A stretch of DNA of 64,000 bases from NCBI RefSeq assembly GCF_013377785.1, contig NZ_JABXWT010000001.1, positions 186,001-250,000 of the forward strand. The letters are read 5' to 3'. Positions 12,577 through 21,116 of the stretch are shown one piece after another. The first letter of the stretch is position 1. Each line of letters opens with the position of its first letter. The notes below the pieces were generated by a model. The model had not been told where the DNA came from. It was given only the letters and a program-made list of their open reading frames with translations, and searched no databases. This stretch comes from Ruegeria haliotis (GTDB lineage Bacteria; Pseudomonadota; Alphaproteobacteria; Rhodobacterales; Rhodobacteraceae). Both the position numbers and the translations under genes were made by a program.

Positions 12577-12927
12577 ATGAAGAAATTTGAGACCCATCCC
12601 ATCGGTATCGATCAGGGCGAAGAAGTGTTGTTTTCTGAATTCGCCGACGGCGGAGACATGTGGACAGGCGAGGGCCCGCGCGAGCGATGTGCGGCAATCA
12701 GCTTTAGCGAATCTTTCCGGTCACCTCCAGTAGTACAGATTGGCGTATCGCTGTGGGACGTGGACACCTCATCGGCTTTGCGCGCCGAGGTCCAGGCTGA
12801 GAACATTACACCCGACGGCTTCAACGCGGTGTTCCGCACGTGGTCAGACACCCGCATCGCGCGTATCCGAGTAGCCTGGACCGCAATCGGCGAGGTGGCG
12901 CATGCGGATGATTGGGATATCTCGTAG
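12577..12927 (+). CDS. H-type lectin domain protein
   Basis: This 116-residue protein is nearly all one H-type lectin domain, a beta-sandwich first known from snail agglutinin that binds N-acetylgalactosamine-like sugars. Visible features are FRSPPVVQIGVSLWDVD and FRTWSDTRIARIRVAWTAIG. There is no signal peptide. The ATG at 12577 begins MKKFETHPIGI; an earlier in-frame start would fall inside the atp terminator. It comes just after the atp terminator, an arrangement I recall from other rhodobacteria. Its ligand and cellular site are not shown by the sequence. Confidence 0.8.
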   Translation: MKKFETHPIGIDQGEEVLFSEFADGGDMWTGEGPRERCAAISFSESFRSPPVVQIGVSLWDVDTSSALRAEVQAENITPDGFNAVFRTWSDTRIARIRVAWTAIGEVAHADDWDIS

Positions 12928-12988
12928 CAAAGCTGAGGTGGGCCAGCCTGCATAGTTTTCGGAACGTTTCGGAGGTGAATAACCGGGC

Positions 12989-13438
12989 TTAGTCTTCCGC
13001 CGATTCAATCATATCCACCCGTGTCGCGTGCCGCCCGCCTTCGAACCCGGCGGTCAGAAATGCGTCCACGATATCTAAGGCCTGACCTTCGCCCACGACG
13101 CGTGCGCCTATGGACAGCATGTTGGCATCGTTGTGCTGCCGGATCATACGGGCCGAAAATGCGTCCGAGCACACGCCACAGCGGATGCCCGGAACCTTGT
13201 TTGCCGCCATCATGATACCCTGTCCCGTGCCGCACAGGATGATCCCAAGCCCGCAATCACCCGAGGCAACCATCCGAGCGGCGGCCTTGCCGTGTTTGGG
13301 GTAATGGGTGCTCTGTGTTGTTGTGGGGCCGATATCAACAACCTCCCACCCATGTGCCGCGATGTGGGTGGCAATTGCCTGACGCAGATCAATGGCTGCA
13401 TGGTCGCTGGAGAGAACGATGCGTTTGTTGGCTGTCAT
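12989..13438 (-). CDS. rpiB: Ribose 5-phosphate isomerase B
   Basis: RpiB interconverts ribose 5-phosphate and ribulose 5-phosphate. The protein is 149 residues, normal for the family. It has SSDHAAIDLRQ at the N-terminus, the catalytic-Cys/anion-hole segment ILCGTGQGIMMAANK and HNDANMLSIGARV. I chose the ATG at 13438, which gives MTANKRIVLSSDHAA; longer frames add unrelated residues. It is downstream of prs on the same strand, and the pair makes functional sense since prs uses ribose 5-phosphate, but a hairpin separates them. Confidence 0.93.
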   Translation of the reverse strand: MTANKRIVLSSDHAAIDLRQAIATHIAAHGWEVVDIGPTTTQSTHYPKHGKAAARMVASGDCGLGIILCGTGQGIMMAANKVPGIRCGVCSDAFSARMIRQHNDANMLSIGARVVGEGQALDIVDAFLTAGFEGGRHATRVDMIESAED

Positions 13439-13556
13439 GGAGACGTCGTCCCATCTTTTTTGTGCGATGTGAATTTGAATCGGATCGTCGCGCACATGGC
13501 GCACGCACTGTGGCACCGGGTATTTACCACGCAGGCCCAATATTGTGAGATAGTTT

Positions 13557-13590
13557 GAAACGGGGCGGCCTAAGCTGGTCGCCCCGTTTC
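13557..13590 (-). terminator. Hairpin after prs, probable terminator
   Basis: An 11-bp perfect stem (GAAACGGGGCG and complement) with a 12-base loop begins 5 bases after the prs stop. The downstream minus-strand T run is short (TTTCAAACT), so termination may be partial, with read-through into rpiB. Confidence 0.65.
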
Positions 13591-13594
13591 AAGA

Positions 13595-14614
13595 TCATTC
13601 CATATGGTAGAGCGACTCGTAGATCGGCGTCAGCGTCTTGTCCTCGAACAACGACGATACGCTTGTTCCGTTCCAGATGTTCAGGATGGCCTGCGTAAAA
13701 ATCGGCGCGGTTGGAACGATGCGGATGTTCGCGGCTTTTGTGACCTCGGGTGTCGGTAGGATCGTGTCTGACAACACCAGCGATTTCATCACCGAATTGG
13801 TCACGCGTTCAACCGCAGGGCCGCTCATGACGCCATGGGTGATGTAGGAGTGAACTTCCTTGGCTCCATTATCCATCAGCACCTGCGCGGCCTTGCAAAG
13901 CGTCCCAGCAGTGTCGCAGATGTCGTCCACGATCAGGCAAATCTTGTCTTTGACATCACCGATGACGGTCATTTCGGCCACTTCACCTGCCTTTTCACGG
14001 CGCTTGTCGACGATGGACAGGGGCGCACCGATACGTTTGGCGAGCTCCCGTGCACGGGCCACACCGCCCACGTCGGGCGAGACGACCATGATCTCGTCCA
14101 GTCGGTCCTTGAACTGCGTCTTCACATCCAAAGCAAAGATCGGCGAGGCATAAAGGTTATCCACCGGCATGTCGAAAAAGCCCTGAATCTGCGCTGCGTG
14201 CAGATCCATCGTCAGAACCCGCTCGATCCCCGCGCCGGTCAGCATGTTGGCAACCAGCTTGGCCGTGATTGGTGTGCGGGCCTTAGTGCGGCGATCCTGA
14301 CGGGCATAGCCGAAATAAGGGATCACAGCGGTGATCCGCTGCGCGGATGAGCGGCGCAGCGCGTCGGCGATGATCAACAGCTCCATCAGGTTGTCATTGG
14401 CCGGATTCGAGGTCGGCTGGATGATGAACATATCCTCGCCACGGACATTCTCGAAGACCTCGACAAAGATCTCCCCGTCGTTGAAGCGTTCGACGCGTGC
14501 GTCGACCAGACCCTGGTCAACTCCGCGGTGCAGGCTCATACGGCGCGCAATGGTTTCGGCAAGTGGGAGGTTGGCGTTCCCAGCGATAAGCTTGGGTTCG
14601 TGAAGTGTCGGCAT
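13595..14614 (-). CDS. prs: Ribose-phosphate pyrophosphokinase (PRPP synthetase)
   Basis: Prs makes PRPP from ribose 5-phosphate and ATP for nucleotide, His and Trp synthesis. The 339-residue protein has the ATP/Mg site [13 protein letters not shown], the flexible loop region with [10 protein letters not shown], and the PRPP-binding loop [13 protein letters not shown]. The N-terminus ([19 protein letters not shown]) fits the ATG at 14614; an upstream ATG at 14644 would add ten residues. It is divergent from the isomerase gene at 14723. Confidence 0.98.
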   Translation of the reverse strand: MPTLHEPKLIAGNANLPLAETIARRMSLHRGVDQGLVDARVERFNDGEIFVEVFENVRGEDMFIIQPTSNPANDNLMELLIIADALRRSSAQRITAVIPYFGYARQDRRTKARTPITAKLVANMLTGAGIERVLTMDLHAAQIQGFFDMPVDNLYASPIFALDVKTQFKDRLDEIMVVSPDVGGVARARELAKRIGAPLSIVDKRREKAGEVAEMTVIGDVKDKICLIVDDICDTAGTLCKAAQVLMDNGAKEVHSYITHGVMSGPAVERVTNSVMKSLVLSDTILPTPEVTKAANIRIVPTAPIFTQAILNIWNGTSVSSLFEDKTLTPIYESLYHME

Positions 14615-14722
14615 CGGCTGAAGGTCCCCGGGCAGCAATGGCAATGTGACAGATTCGTGATGTTGACACCGCTTAGCATGGCCTTACCGTCCCGCAAAGA
14701 TAACGCAGCGGAGAAAGTGAAC

Positions 14723-15325
14723 ATGGCCCACATTGACTACTTTTTTGCGACACTGTCGCCTTATGCCTATCTGGCCGGGACGCGGTTAGAGGAGGTTGCG
14801 GCGAAGCACGGCGCGACGATCAACTATAAGCCTCTGGATATCATCGCCCTATTCGGTCGTACCGGAGGGACGCCGCCCAAGGATAGGCACATCTCTCGCA
14901 TTGAACACCGGGCGCAGGAGCTGCTGCGCCAATCCCGAAATCTGGGGATGGACTTCAATCTGCAGCCTGCGCATTGGCCAACCAATATGGCGCCGTCCTC
15001 TTATGCCGTCATTGCAGCCGTTCAGGACGGGTCCGGAGATGCCGGCAAGCTGTGCCATTCTCTGCTGCGGGCCTGCTGGGCCGAAGAAAAAGATATCGCG
15101 CAAGACGATGTGATCCGGGATTGCCTGTCGCAGGCCGGGTTCGATCCAAATCTGGCCGATAGTGGCCTGTTGGTCGGCGCCGAAACCTATGCAGCTAATC
15201 TGGAAGAGGCTGTGGACCGCGGTGTGTTTGGAGCACCATTCTACATCACCCCGGACGATCAGCGGTTCTGGGGGCAGGACCGGCTGGATGATCTGGACCG
15301 ACATCTGGCCGAGATGAAGGGATGA
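14723..15325 (+). CDS. DsbA-family isomerase (2-hydroxychromene-2-carboxylate isomerase type)
   Basis: The 200-residue protein matches the HCCA-isomerase branch of the thioredoxin-like DsbA superfamily: DYFFATLSPYAYLAG at the start (Ser in place of the CXXC Cys), then NYKPLDIIALFGRTGG, and VFGAPFYITPDDQRFWGQDR near the end. These enzymes use glutathione to isomerise aromatic or related substrates; the real substrate here is unknown. GGAGAAAG precedes the ATG at 14723. It overlaps the following hydrolase by ATGA, so the two are co-translated and may act in one catabolic step. Confidence 0.9.
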   Translation: MAHIDYFFATLSPYAYLAGTRLEEVAAKHGATINYKPLDIIALFGRTGGTPPKDRHISRIEHRAQELLRQSRNLGMDFNLQPAHWPTNMAPSSYAVIAAVQDGSGDAGKLCHSLLRACWAEEKDIAQDDVIRDCLSQAGFDPNLADSGLLVGAETYAANLEEAVDRGVFGAPFYITPDDQRFWGQDRLDDLDRHLAEMKG

Positions 15326-16131
15326 CAACCTACACGATGCCGGTCCAATCGGCATTTGTCAGACGGATGGGGGAGGGTGAGCGAAAACTGCTCGCCCTTC
15401 ACTGCACGATCGCCCATTCCGGCGCCTGGTCAGGCCTGTCGGTCGCGCTGAACGGGACGGCGACCCTCATTGCTCCGGATATGCCGTCTCATGGTCGCAG
15501 TCCGGATTGGGATGGTTCAGGTGATTACTTTGATCTGGTCACCAGCATTGCACGGGCGCAACTGAACGAACCCATGGATGTAATCGGTCACTCATTTGGC
15601 GCGATGGTTGCTCTGAGGTTGGCGATTGAGCATCCCGATCTGGTACGCAGCGCCGTATTGATCGAACCTGTATTCTTCGCAATCGCGCAGCAAGATGCGC
15701 CCCATCTGTTCGAGCAGCACGAGCGGGAAGTACAGCCCATCAACGACGCATTTACTGCCGGAGACAAACCCCGCGCGGCGCGGTTATTCAACCGGATGTG
15801 GAGCACGCAGATAAGCCCTCGGTGGCCCGACCTACCAGACTGGACCCGCGCGGCAATGATCCGGGGAATAGATGCAGTGCCAGCGGTACACGGTGCGGTG
15901 TACAACGACAACGCAACACTGCTGAAACCGAAAAAATTGGAACGCGCATCAATGCCGATCCTGCTGCTGAGCGGTTCAGAAACCCATCCGGTCATGCCCG
16001 CCATCTGCGATGGCTTGAATCTGCGTTTACCTGCTGCAACCCATGCAGTTGTTGCCGGGGCTGGGCATATGGTGCCCATCTCGCACCCACAACAAACGGC
16101 TGCGCTCCTTCAGGAGTTCCGGCGCAGCTGA
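15322..16131 (+). CDS. Alpha/beta-fold hydrolase
   Basis: The 269-residue cytoplasmic protein has the hydrolase layout: oxyanion-side strand LLALHCTIAHSGAW, APDMPSHGRSP, the nucleophile elbow GHSFGA (Ser), an acid region after LLLSGSETHP, and the catalytic His in GAGHMVPISHP. The start overlaps the isomerase stop by ATGA. The substrate is unknown; pairing with an HCCA-isomerase-like gene hints at an ester or ring-opened product. It converges on the threonine aldolase gene with a 13-base gap. Confidence 0.9.
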   Translation: MTTYTMPVQSAFVRRMGEGERKLLALHCTIAHSGAWSGLSVALNGTATLIAPDMPSHGRSPDWDGSGDYFDLVTSIARAQLNEPMDVIGHSFGAMVALRLAIEHPDLVRSAVLIEPVFFAIAQQDAPHLFEQHEREVQPINDAFTAGDKPRAARLFNRMWSTQISPRWPDLPDWTRAAMIRGIDAVPAVHGAVYNDNATLLKPKKLERASMPILLLSGSETHPVMPAICDGLNLRLPAATHAVVAGAGHMVPISHPQQTAALLQEFRRS

Positions 16132-16144
16132 GCCCTATCGCCGG

Positions 16145-17179
16145 TCACAGCAATGCAAGAAACTGATCGATCTGATCCGATCCGATGGACCAGTCGCAAA
16201 CCAGTCGGCAGGCCAGGCTTTCATCCTCATCCGCGCCTTCCAATTCGGCGCCCCAAAAGTGATAGACCGCGCCTGCCTCGTGCAGCTGTCTGTGCTTGGC
16301 CCGTGGGAAAGAGGCAAAGATCATATTGGCCTGAGGCTCATGCAGGAATGAGGCACCTTTCGCCCGCAAGCCGTCAGCCAAACGGGCGCTGTTCTCGTTC
16401 GCCTGACGTGCCAGTTTCAGCCACAGATCGTCCTGAAGATAGGCTGCCATCTGCGCCGAAAGATAACGGTGTTTGGAGAACAGATGCGCCCCGCGTTTGC
16501 GCCGCAGCTCGAATTCCCATGCCTTGCTTTCATCGAAGAAAACCACGGCTTCGACACCCATCAGCCCGTTCTTGGTGCCGCCGAAGCTGACCGCATCTAC
16601 ACCCGCTTTCCAGGTCATCTCTGCCGGTGAGCAGTTCAGGGTAACCAGGGCATTGGTAAACCGGGCGCCGTCCAGATGCACCGGCAAGTCATAATCCTTG
16701 GCCACCGCGCACAGTGCTTGCAATTCTTCCAATGTGTAAACCGATCCGCGCTCGGTCACCTGCGTGATCGACACTGGCCCGCGCTGGGGGCCGTGAACGC
16801 CGCGTGTCTCTTCGCCCAGAATCGAGGCGCGCAACGCCTCGGGGTCCATCTTGTCTGTGCCGGGAACCAGAGTCAGCTTGGCACCGCTGTAAAATTCAGG
16901 GGCATTGCATTCGTCTTCGTGGATGTGGGCCACCGGCGAGCAGAACACTGTTTCCCAAGGTTTAGACAGAGTCGCCAAAGCCAGTGAATTCGCCGCCGTG
17001 CCGGTCGCCACTAAATACACAGCAGCCCCCGGAGCCTCGAAGATGCTGCGAATGCGATCCCGCACTTCGTTCATCATCGAATCGGCGCCATAAGCCATCT
17101 GATAGCCTTGGTTGGCCTCGGCCATTTTGGCCATGACCTGCGGATGAACGGGCCCGGAATTGTCAGAGGCAAAATACAT
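16145..17179 (-). CDS. ltaE: Low-specificity L-threonine aldolase
   Basis: This PLP enzyme of fold type I cleaves L-threonine or allo-threonine to glycine and acetaldehyde. The 344-residue protein starts MYFASDNSGPVHPQV, has the cofactor-binding segment YLVATGTAANSLAL, LDGARFTNALV with the PLP-ring Asp, and the Schiff-base Lys in SFGGTKNG. I chose the ATG at 17179, which overlaps the upstream cysteine-cluster gene stop (TGATG) and gives the usual length. Confidence 0.93.
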   Translation of the reverse strand: MYFASDNSGPVHPQVMAKMAEANQGYQMAYGADSMMNEVRDRIRSIFEAPGAAVYLVATGTAANSLALATLSKPWETVFCSPVAHIHEDECNAPEFYSGAKLTLVPGTDKMDPEALRASILGEETRGVHGPQRGPVSITQVTERGSVYTLEELQALCAVAKDYDLPVHLDGARFTNALVTLNCSPAEMTWKAGVDAVSFGGTKNGLMGVEAVVFFDESKAWEFELRRKRGAHLFSKHRYLSAQMAAYLQDDLWLKLARQANENSARLADGLRAKGASFLHEPQANMIFASFPRAKHRQLHEAGAVYHFWGAELEGADEDESLACRLVCDWSIGSDQIDQFLALL

Positions 17180-17652
17180 CAGGTTGGTTCCTCGATAATG
17201 TAGTCTTCCCATTCTTCTATGGGGGTTTCGAACTCTGATACGGTGCGCCCTTGCACGGAAACACCCGCCGCATGAACACTGTTTGGTGTACCGGATAGCA
17301 ACGGGTGCCAATCGTAAAGAGGCTTACCCTCCCACAACAACCGATAGGCACAGGTTTGCGGCAGCCAATAGGTGTGCTGATCAATATTGTCTGGCGTCAT
17401 AACGATGCATTCGGGCACGAACTGATGTCGGATGTCGTATTGGGTGCAACGGCAGCTTTCATCATCCAACAGACGGCAGGCGACACAGGTCAGGGCAACT
17501 TCGCCCGAATCCTCATCCTCCAACTTGTTCAGGCAACATTTGCCGCAGCCATCACACAGCGCCTCCCATTCGGGTTGGTTCATCTTGCGCAGGGGTTTGC
17601 GTTCCCAAAACCGTTGCGGCAGGCCTGTCCGTTCAATTGGATCCGTGGTCAT
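17179..17652 (-). CDS. YcgN-family cysteine cluster protein (UPF0260)
   Basis: The 157-residue protein carries the family's Cys pattern: CDGCGKCCLNKLED, then TCVACRLLDDESCRC near residue 60, probably binding a metal or Fe-S cluster. No function is established. It starts ATGA-overlapped with the end of ribF and ends overlapping ltaE, so it lies in a tight ribF-ycgN-ltaE run. Confidence 0.9.
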   Translation of the reverse strand: MTTDPIERTGLPQRFWERKPLRKMNQPEWEALCDGCGKCCLNKLEDEDSGEVALTCVACRLLDDESCRCTQYDIRHQFVPECIVMTPDNIDQHTYWLPQTCAYRLLWEGKPLYDWHPLLSGTPNSVHAAGVSVQGRTVSEFETPIEEWEDYIIEEPT

Positions 17653-18581
17653 GGCACTGCCAATATGTCGCGCGCACGGCCGCAATCTGCATCCATCTGC
17701 GCAATCAATCCATCCAGCCCGTCGAATGTCATCTCGGGGCGCAGGAATTCGACCAACCCGACCGAAAGGGTCGCGCCATAAAGATCGCCCGAGAAGTCGA
17801 ACAGGAAGGTTTCGATGTTGGGCACTTCGCCGTGAAACATAGGTCGCACCCCGATCGACGCCGCACCGTGATAGCTGCCTTGATGCGGGCCATCCAGAAC
17901 ATCGACGAGAACCGCGTAGACGCCGAACTTTGGCGGATGCAGACCTTCGATGGACATGTTGGCGGTGGGAAAGCCCAACTCGCGCCCGCGCTGTTCGCCG
18001 CCGATGACCTCACCCTCGATCCGGTGCCAGTGACCCAGCATCGCCGCAGCATCGCGCGGACGACCATCGTTAAGCGCGGTGCGGATCGCCGTCGAAGACA
18101 CCACGTTCTCGGACCGTTCCATCAGCGGCGCTACGGTAACACCAAAGCCCATCTGGTCACCGAATCGAACCATGTCTTGCGCCGTACCGCTACGGCCTTT
18201 GCCAAAACAGAAATCAGCGCCGACCACTACGTGAGACAGGCTCAGCCCATCGCAAATCACGTTGCATGCGAACTCTTCCGGGGACAACCCGGCCAGTGCA
18301 GCATTGAACGGCAATTCATACAGCTTTTGTACACCCAGCTTTTCCAGCCGGTGTGCCCGTGCATTACCGCGCATCAGGCGGAACGGAGGCGCATCGGGTG
18401 CGAAATACTCGCGCGGATGCGGCTCGAACGTCAGCACACCCAGCGGTGCACCTGAGGCAGCGCTACGTGCCAGTTCAATCACCGAGCGGTGCCCGACATG
18501 AACGCCGTCAAAATTCCCGATCGCCACGCTGGCGCCGCGATCTTCTGGCTCGACAAACTGGAAATCCCGGATGATGTGCAT
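17649..18581 (-). CDS. ribF: Bifunctional riboflavin kinase / FAD synthetase
   Basis: RibF phosphorylates riboflavin to FMN and adenylates it to FAD. The 310-residue protein has the N-terminal nucleotidyltransferase domain with AIGNFDGVHVGH and the C-terminal flavokinase domain with GRELGFPTANMSIEG. I chose the ATG at 18581 (MHIIRDFQFVEP), which matches the family start; a GTG at 18620 in the same frame would add 13 residues. The stop overlaps the next gene (ATGA). Confidence 0.96.
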   Translation of the reverse strand: MHIIRDFQFVEPEDRGASVAIGNFDGVHVGHRSVIELARSAASGAPLGVLTFEPHPREYFAPDAPPFRLMRGNARAHRLEKLGVQKLYELPFNAALAGLSPEEFACNVICDGLSLSHVVVGADFCFGKGRSGTAQDMVRFGDQMGFGVTVAPLMERSENVVSSTAIRTALNDGRPRDAAAMLGHWHRIEGEVIGGEQRGRELGFPTANMSIEGLHPPKFGVYAVLVDVLDGPHQGSYHGAASIGVRPMFHGEVPNIETFLFDFSGDLYGATLSVGLVEFLRPEMTFDGLDGLIAQMDADCGRARDILAVP

Positions 18582-18718
18582 GAGTTGTGGGTACTGTCCC
18601 TCAGGACTATGTTCAAGCACCTCATTCCGCGGCGGGCGTTAAATCCGCTCCCAGCATGCAACAAGGTACTTTGACATCCGGTTCTTATGGCCGCGACTTG
18701 GGGCTGGGTATGGATGCC

Positions 18719-19207
18719 CTACACCGTTTTGAACCTCGACCGGATGTATTTGGTAGCTGATCTGAAATGGCTTGGTCCAGCGGCCTCGGCCCAGCGACCG
18801 GGTGTCCAATCGTTGTTCGCGCCTTGCATGGGGCCACCGTATAACTCGGCATCGGACAGAGACTGAATGAACGCGGTCAGTTTTTTATACCCATTATCCA
18901 AGGCTGAAATTGCGATGTCCCAGGATATACCCTCTTGCTTCTGGCGAAGTTCGGCATTGTAGCGTCGAACTTCATTCCACTTGTAACCCTTGGCTGGGAA
19001 ATAGACGGTTTTCCCGGCCTGTCCGTCAGCATACCAGCCCAGAAACAGGTCAATCCAGTGCGCCCGGTGCGCAATCACGTCTTTAATCGAGGTGCCGTCG
19101 TCCTTGCATATCGCTTGGCCTTCAGGAATAGGCGCGATAAGCAACTTCAGCTTTTCGAATTCTTTTTGGTTGATGTTGAGCAGATCTGATTTGTTTGTCG
19201 CAGCCAT
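18719..19207 (-). CDS. ClbS/DfsB family four-helix bundle protein
   Basis: The 162-residue protein fits the ClbS/DfsB (formerly DUF1706) family: MAATNKSDLLN at the start, IKDVIAHRAHWIDLFLGWY, FPAKGYKWNEVRRYN, and a C-terminal ARG-rich SATKYIRSRF. ClbS of E. coli protects against colibactin; most family members have no known substrate. There is no polyketide cluster nearby. A good ribosome site (GAAGGATC) precedes the ATG. The gene stands apart from its neighbours by 120-140 bases on each side, so it is probably transcribed alone. Confidence 0.88.
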   Translation of the reverse strand: MAATNKSDLLNINQKEFEKLKLLIAPIPEGQAICKDDGTSIKDVIAHRAHWIDLFLGWYADGQAGKTVYFPAKGYKWNEVRRYNAELRQKQEGISWDIAISALDNGYKKLTAFIQSLSDAELYGGPMQGANNDWTPGRWAEAAGPSHFRSATKYIRSRFKTV

Positions 19208-19327
19208 GATCCTTCACCAATGCAGTTCGATTGGGTCGGAGTCTGGGTTCATTCATTCAAGGCGTGAATGATACAGATCAACACGTCTGGAAGAAATGGA
19301 TCAAACGCGGTGCAGATAGGCGATGCG

Positions 19328-19771
19328 TCAATCGAACTTGCGCGATGGCGCCAGGACCATGGCCTCGCCCACCAGCACCTTCTTGCCTTCGACCGAGCAA
19401 TGGCAGTCCAGCTTGACGCGGCGCTTGGAGAAGTCGATGTCGATCACTTTGACCTCGGCATAGACCATGTCGCCGGGGCGCACGGGGGCCAGGAACTTTA
19501 GCGACTGGCCCATGTAGACAGTGCCATGTCCGGGCAGTTGTTCACCGATCACGGCCGAGATTAGTCCCGCCGTCAGCATTCCATGGGCAATGCGGCCCTC
19601 AAAGATCGTGTCGCGAGCGTAGTCATCATCGAGATGCACCGGATTCCGGTCCGTAGAGATCTGCGCGAACATCTCGATATCTTCGTCCGTCACCACTTTG
19701 CGCAGGTGCCGGGTCATGCCCATTTCGATGTCTTCGATACAGATCGTTCCGCGTGGAAGATTGTCCAACAT
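19328..19771 (-). CDS. MaoC-type (R)-specific enoyl-CoA hydratase
   Basis: The 147-residue hot-dog fold protein has the hydratase 2 motif: DRNPVHLDDDYA (catalytic Asp and His) and the R-hydratase segment RIAHGMLTAGLIS. This is the PhaJ-like single-domain form, which makes (R)-3-hydroxyacyl-CoA from enoyl-CoA for polyester synthesis or fatty acid use. GAGGGCG precedes the ATG. It follows the HAD gene on the same strand with a 101-base gap. Confidence 0.92.
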   Translation of the reverse strand: MLDNLPRGTICIEDIEMGMTRHLRKVVTDEDIEMFAQISTDRNPVHLDDDYARDTIFEGRIAHGMLTAGLISAVIGEQLPGHGTVYMGQSLKFLAPVRPGDMVYAEVKVIDIDFSKRRVKLDCHCSVEGKKVLVGEAMVLAPSRKFD

Positions 19772-19872
19772 GTCGCCCTCACTCGATATCGGTCGTGAAA
19801 GAAAAAACCATCATCAGGTCGTAGTTGGCAACTTTATTACTTCGCAGTCGCAGAAAATCAAGTCCTAAATGA

Positions 19873-20748
19873 TTATCTCAGACGTCCGATTGTATAAGTC
19901 GGATTTATCTTTTCCTTTTGAATATAATCGGTTAGCGATTCTGCGTGCGGATGATGCGACGTTTTGGTTTCGGCCGCAGCCAAGCCACCCGAGATAAAGA
20001 GGGTATCGATTCCCTCTCCCATACCGCCCATGATGTCTGTGTGGGGGCCGTCTCCGATGGCCAGAATGTCACTGTCAGAGACATCTGTGCCCAATTCTTG
20101 CAGCCTGCGGCGGGCCAGATCGTAGATCGGCGGGTGGGGTTTGCCGAAATACAGGCTCTCACCGCCCATTTCGGTGTACAGCTTCGCCAGCGCACCGGCG
20201 CACCACTCACGTACTTCGCCCCGATCCACGACGATGTCGGGATTGGCGCAGAGCAGTTTCAGGCCCATCTGCTTGGCATAGAGGAAATCGGGGCGGTTCA
20301 CATCCGGTTCCGCCATCGTGTCAAATGGTCCGCAACATACGATGCCTTCGGCCTGATCCAGCGGAACGCGTTCAATGTGGATGGGGTGGTGCAACAGTTT
20401 CAGCGGCTCAAAGAACCCCGCATCGCGTTCCCACTCCCCCATGAAAAACACTTTTTCGCCGACGGCGCCACGGAACATCGCGGACCGGGCCGAGTCGCCG
20501 CTGGTTGCGATGGTGTCATAGGCGTCGGCAGGCACATTGAATTGTGACAATTGCGATGCGACCCCGGCGCGGGGCTTGGGGGAATTGGTGACCAGAACAA
20601 CCAACCCACCTTTGGCGCGATAGGCCTGCAGCGCGGCCACAGCTTCGGGGAAGGCCGTGATACCATTGTGGACGCAGCCCCAGAGATCCACAAACAGCGC
20701 TTTGTAGCGGTCGGAGATCTCGGTAAGAGAATTGACGATCTGGGTCAT
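19873..20748 (-). CDS. TIGR01459-family HAD-superfamily hydrolase
   Basis: The 291-residue protein belongs to the HAD IIA group (NagD-like). It has motif I ALFVDLWGCVHNG, where the first Asp is the nucleophile, VLVTNSPKPR as motif II, and a C-terminal GDGPHTDIMGG. The family is alphaproteobacterial and of unknown substrate. AGAGGC lies before the ATG at 20748. It is often near ribF in this group, as here. Confidence 0.92.
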   Translation of the reverse strand: MTQIVNSLTEISDRYKALFVDLWGCVHNGITAFPEAVAALQAYRAKGGLVVLVTNSPKPRAGVASQLSQFNVPADAYDTIATSGDSARSAMFRGAVGEKVFFMGEWERDAGFFEPLKLLHHPIHIERVPLDQAEGIVCCGPFDTMAEPDVNRPDFLYAKQMGLKLLCANPDIVVDRGEVREWCAGALAKLYTEMGGESLYFGKPHPPIYDLARRRLQELGTDVSDSDILAIGDGPHTDIMGGMGEGIDTLFISGGLAAAETKTSHHPHAESLTDYIQKEKINPTYTIGRLR

Positions 20749-20819
20749 ATGAGCCTCTGGGTCAGAAATCGCGGTCGCGACAGCTATGGCAAAGCTTTCG
20801 CGCGTTGACCATCCCGCAT

Positions 20820-21038
20820 TTAAATTGGGTTGCGGAAGTGAAGCGCCCGTTCTTTGTCTTCAATGGTATCTTCAACGCCCGGCGTATGCTGAGTATTTGC
20901 CGCATCCAAAACAATCTGTGCGCCTAATCTGGTTTGGTACCGTATGACGGTCAGGTTTCCCAGTTTGGGCGGCAACGTGCTGGCCAAAGAGTATTCAAGC
21001 GGCTTTTCGGCGGCACCCGATCCCGGGTTGTCACTCAC
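20820..21038 (-). CDS. Small hypothetical protein (72 residues)
   Basis: A GTG start at 21038 (MSDNPGSGAAEK) has AGGA 6 bases upstream, and the frame runs 72 residues to a TAA. The protein is soluble with no motif that I recognise. It lies between the pyrophosphatase terminator and the HAD gene on the same strand. The ribosome site is the main support; it could be spurious. Confidence 0.4.
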   Translation of the reverse strand: MSDNPGSGAAEKPLEYSLASTLPPKLGNLTVIRYQTRLGAQIVLDAANTQHTPGVEDTIEDKERALHFRNPI

Positions 21039-21062
21039 GGTAGATCCTGCATTCCTCAGGAA

Positions 21063-21094
21063 ACAAAGAAAAAAGGCGCCCGAATGGACGCCTT
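21063..21094 (-). terminator. Rho-independent terminator of ppaC
   Basis: On the minus strand a 9-bp stem (AAGGCGTCC with GGGCGCCTT, one G-U pair) with an ATTC loop is followed by TTTTCTTTGTTT. It starts 23 bases after the ppaC stop. Confidence 0.9.
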
Positions 21095-21116
21095 CGTTGC
21101 TTATTGTGGGGGTCGT

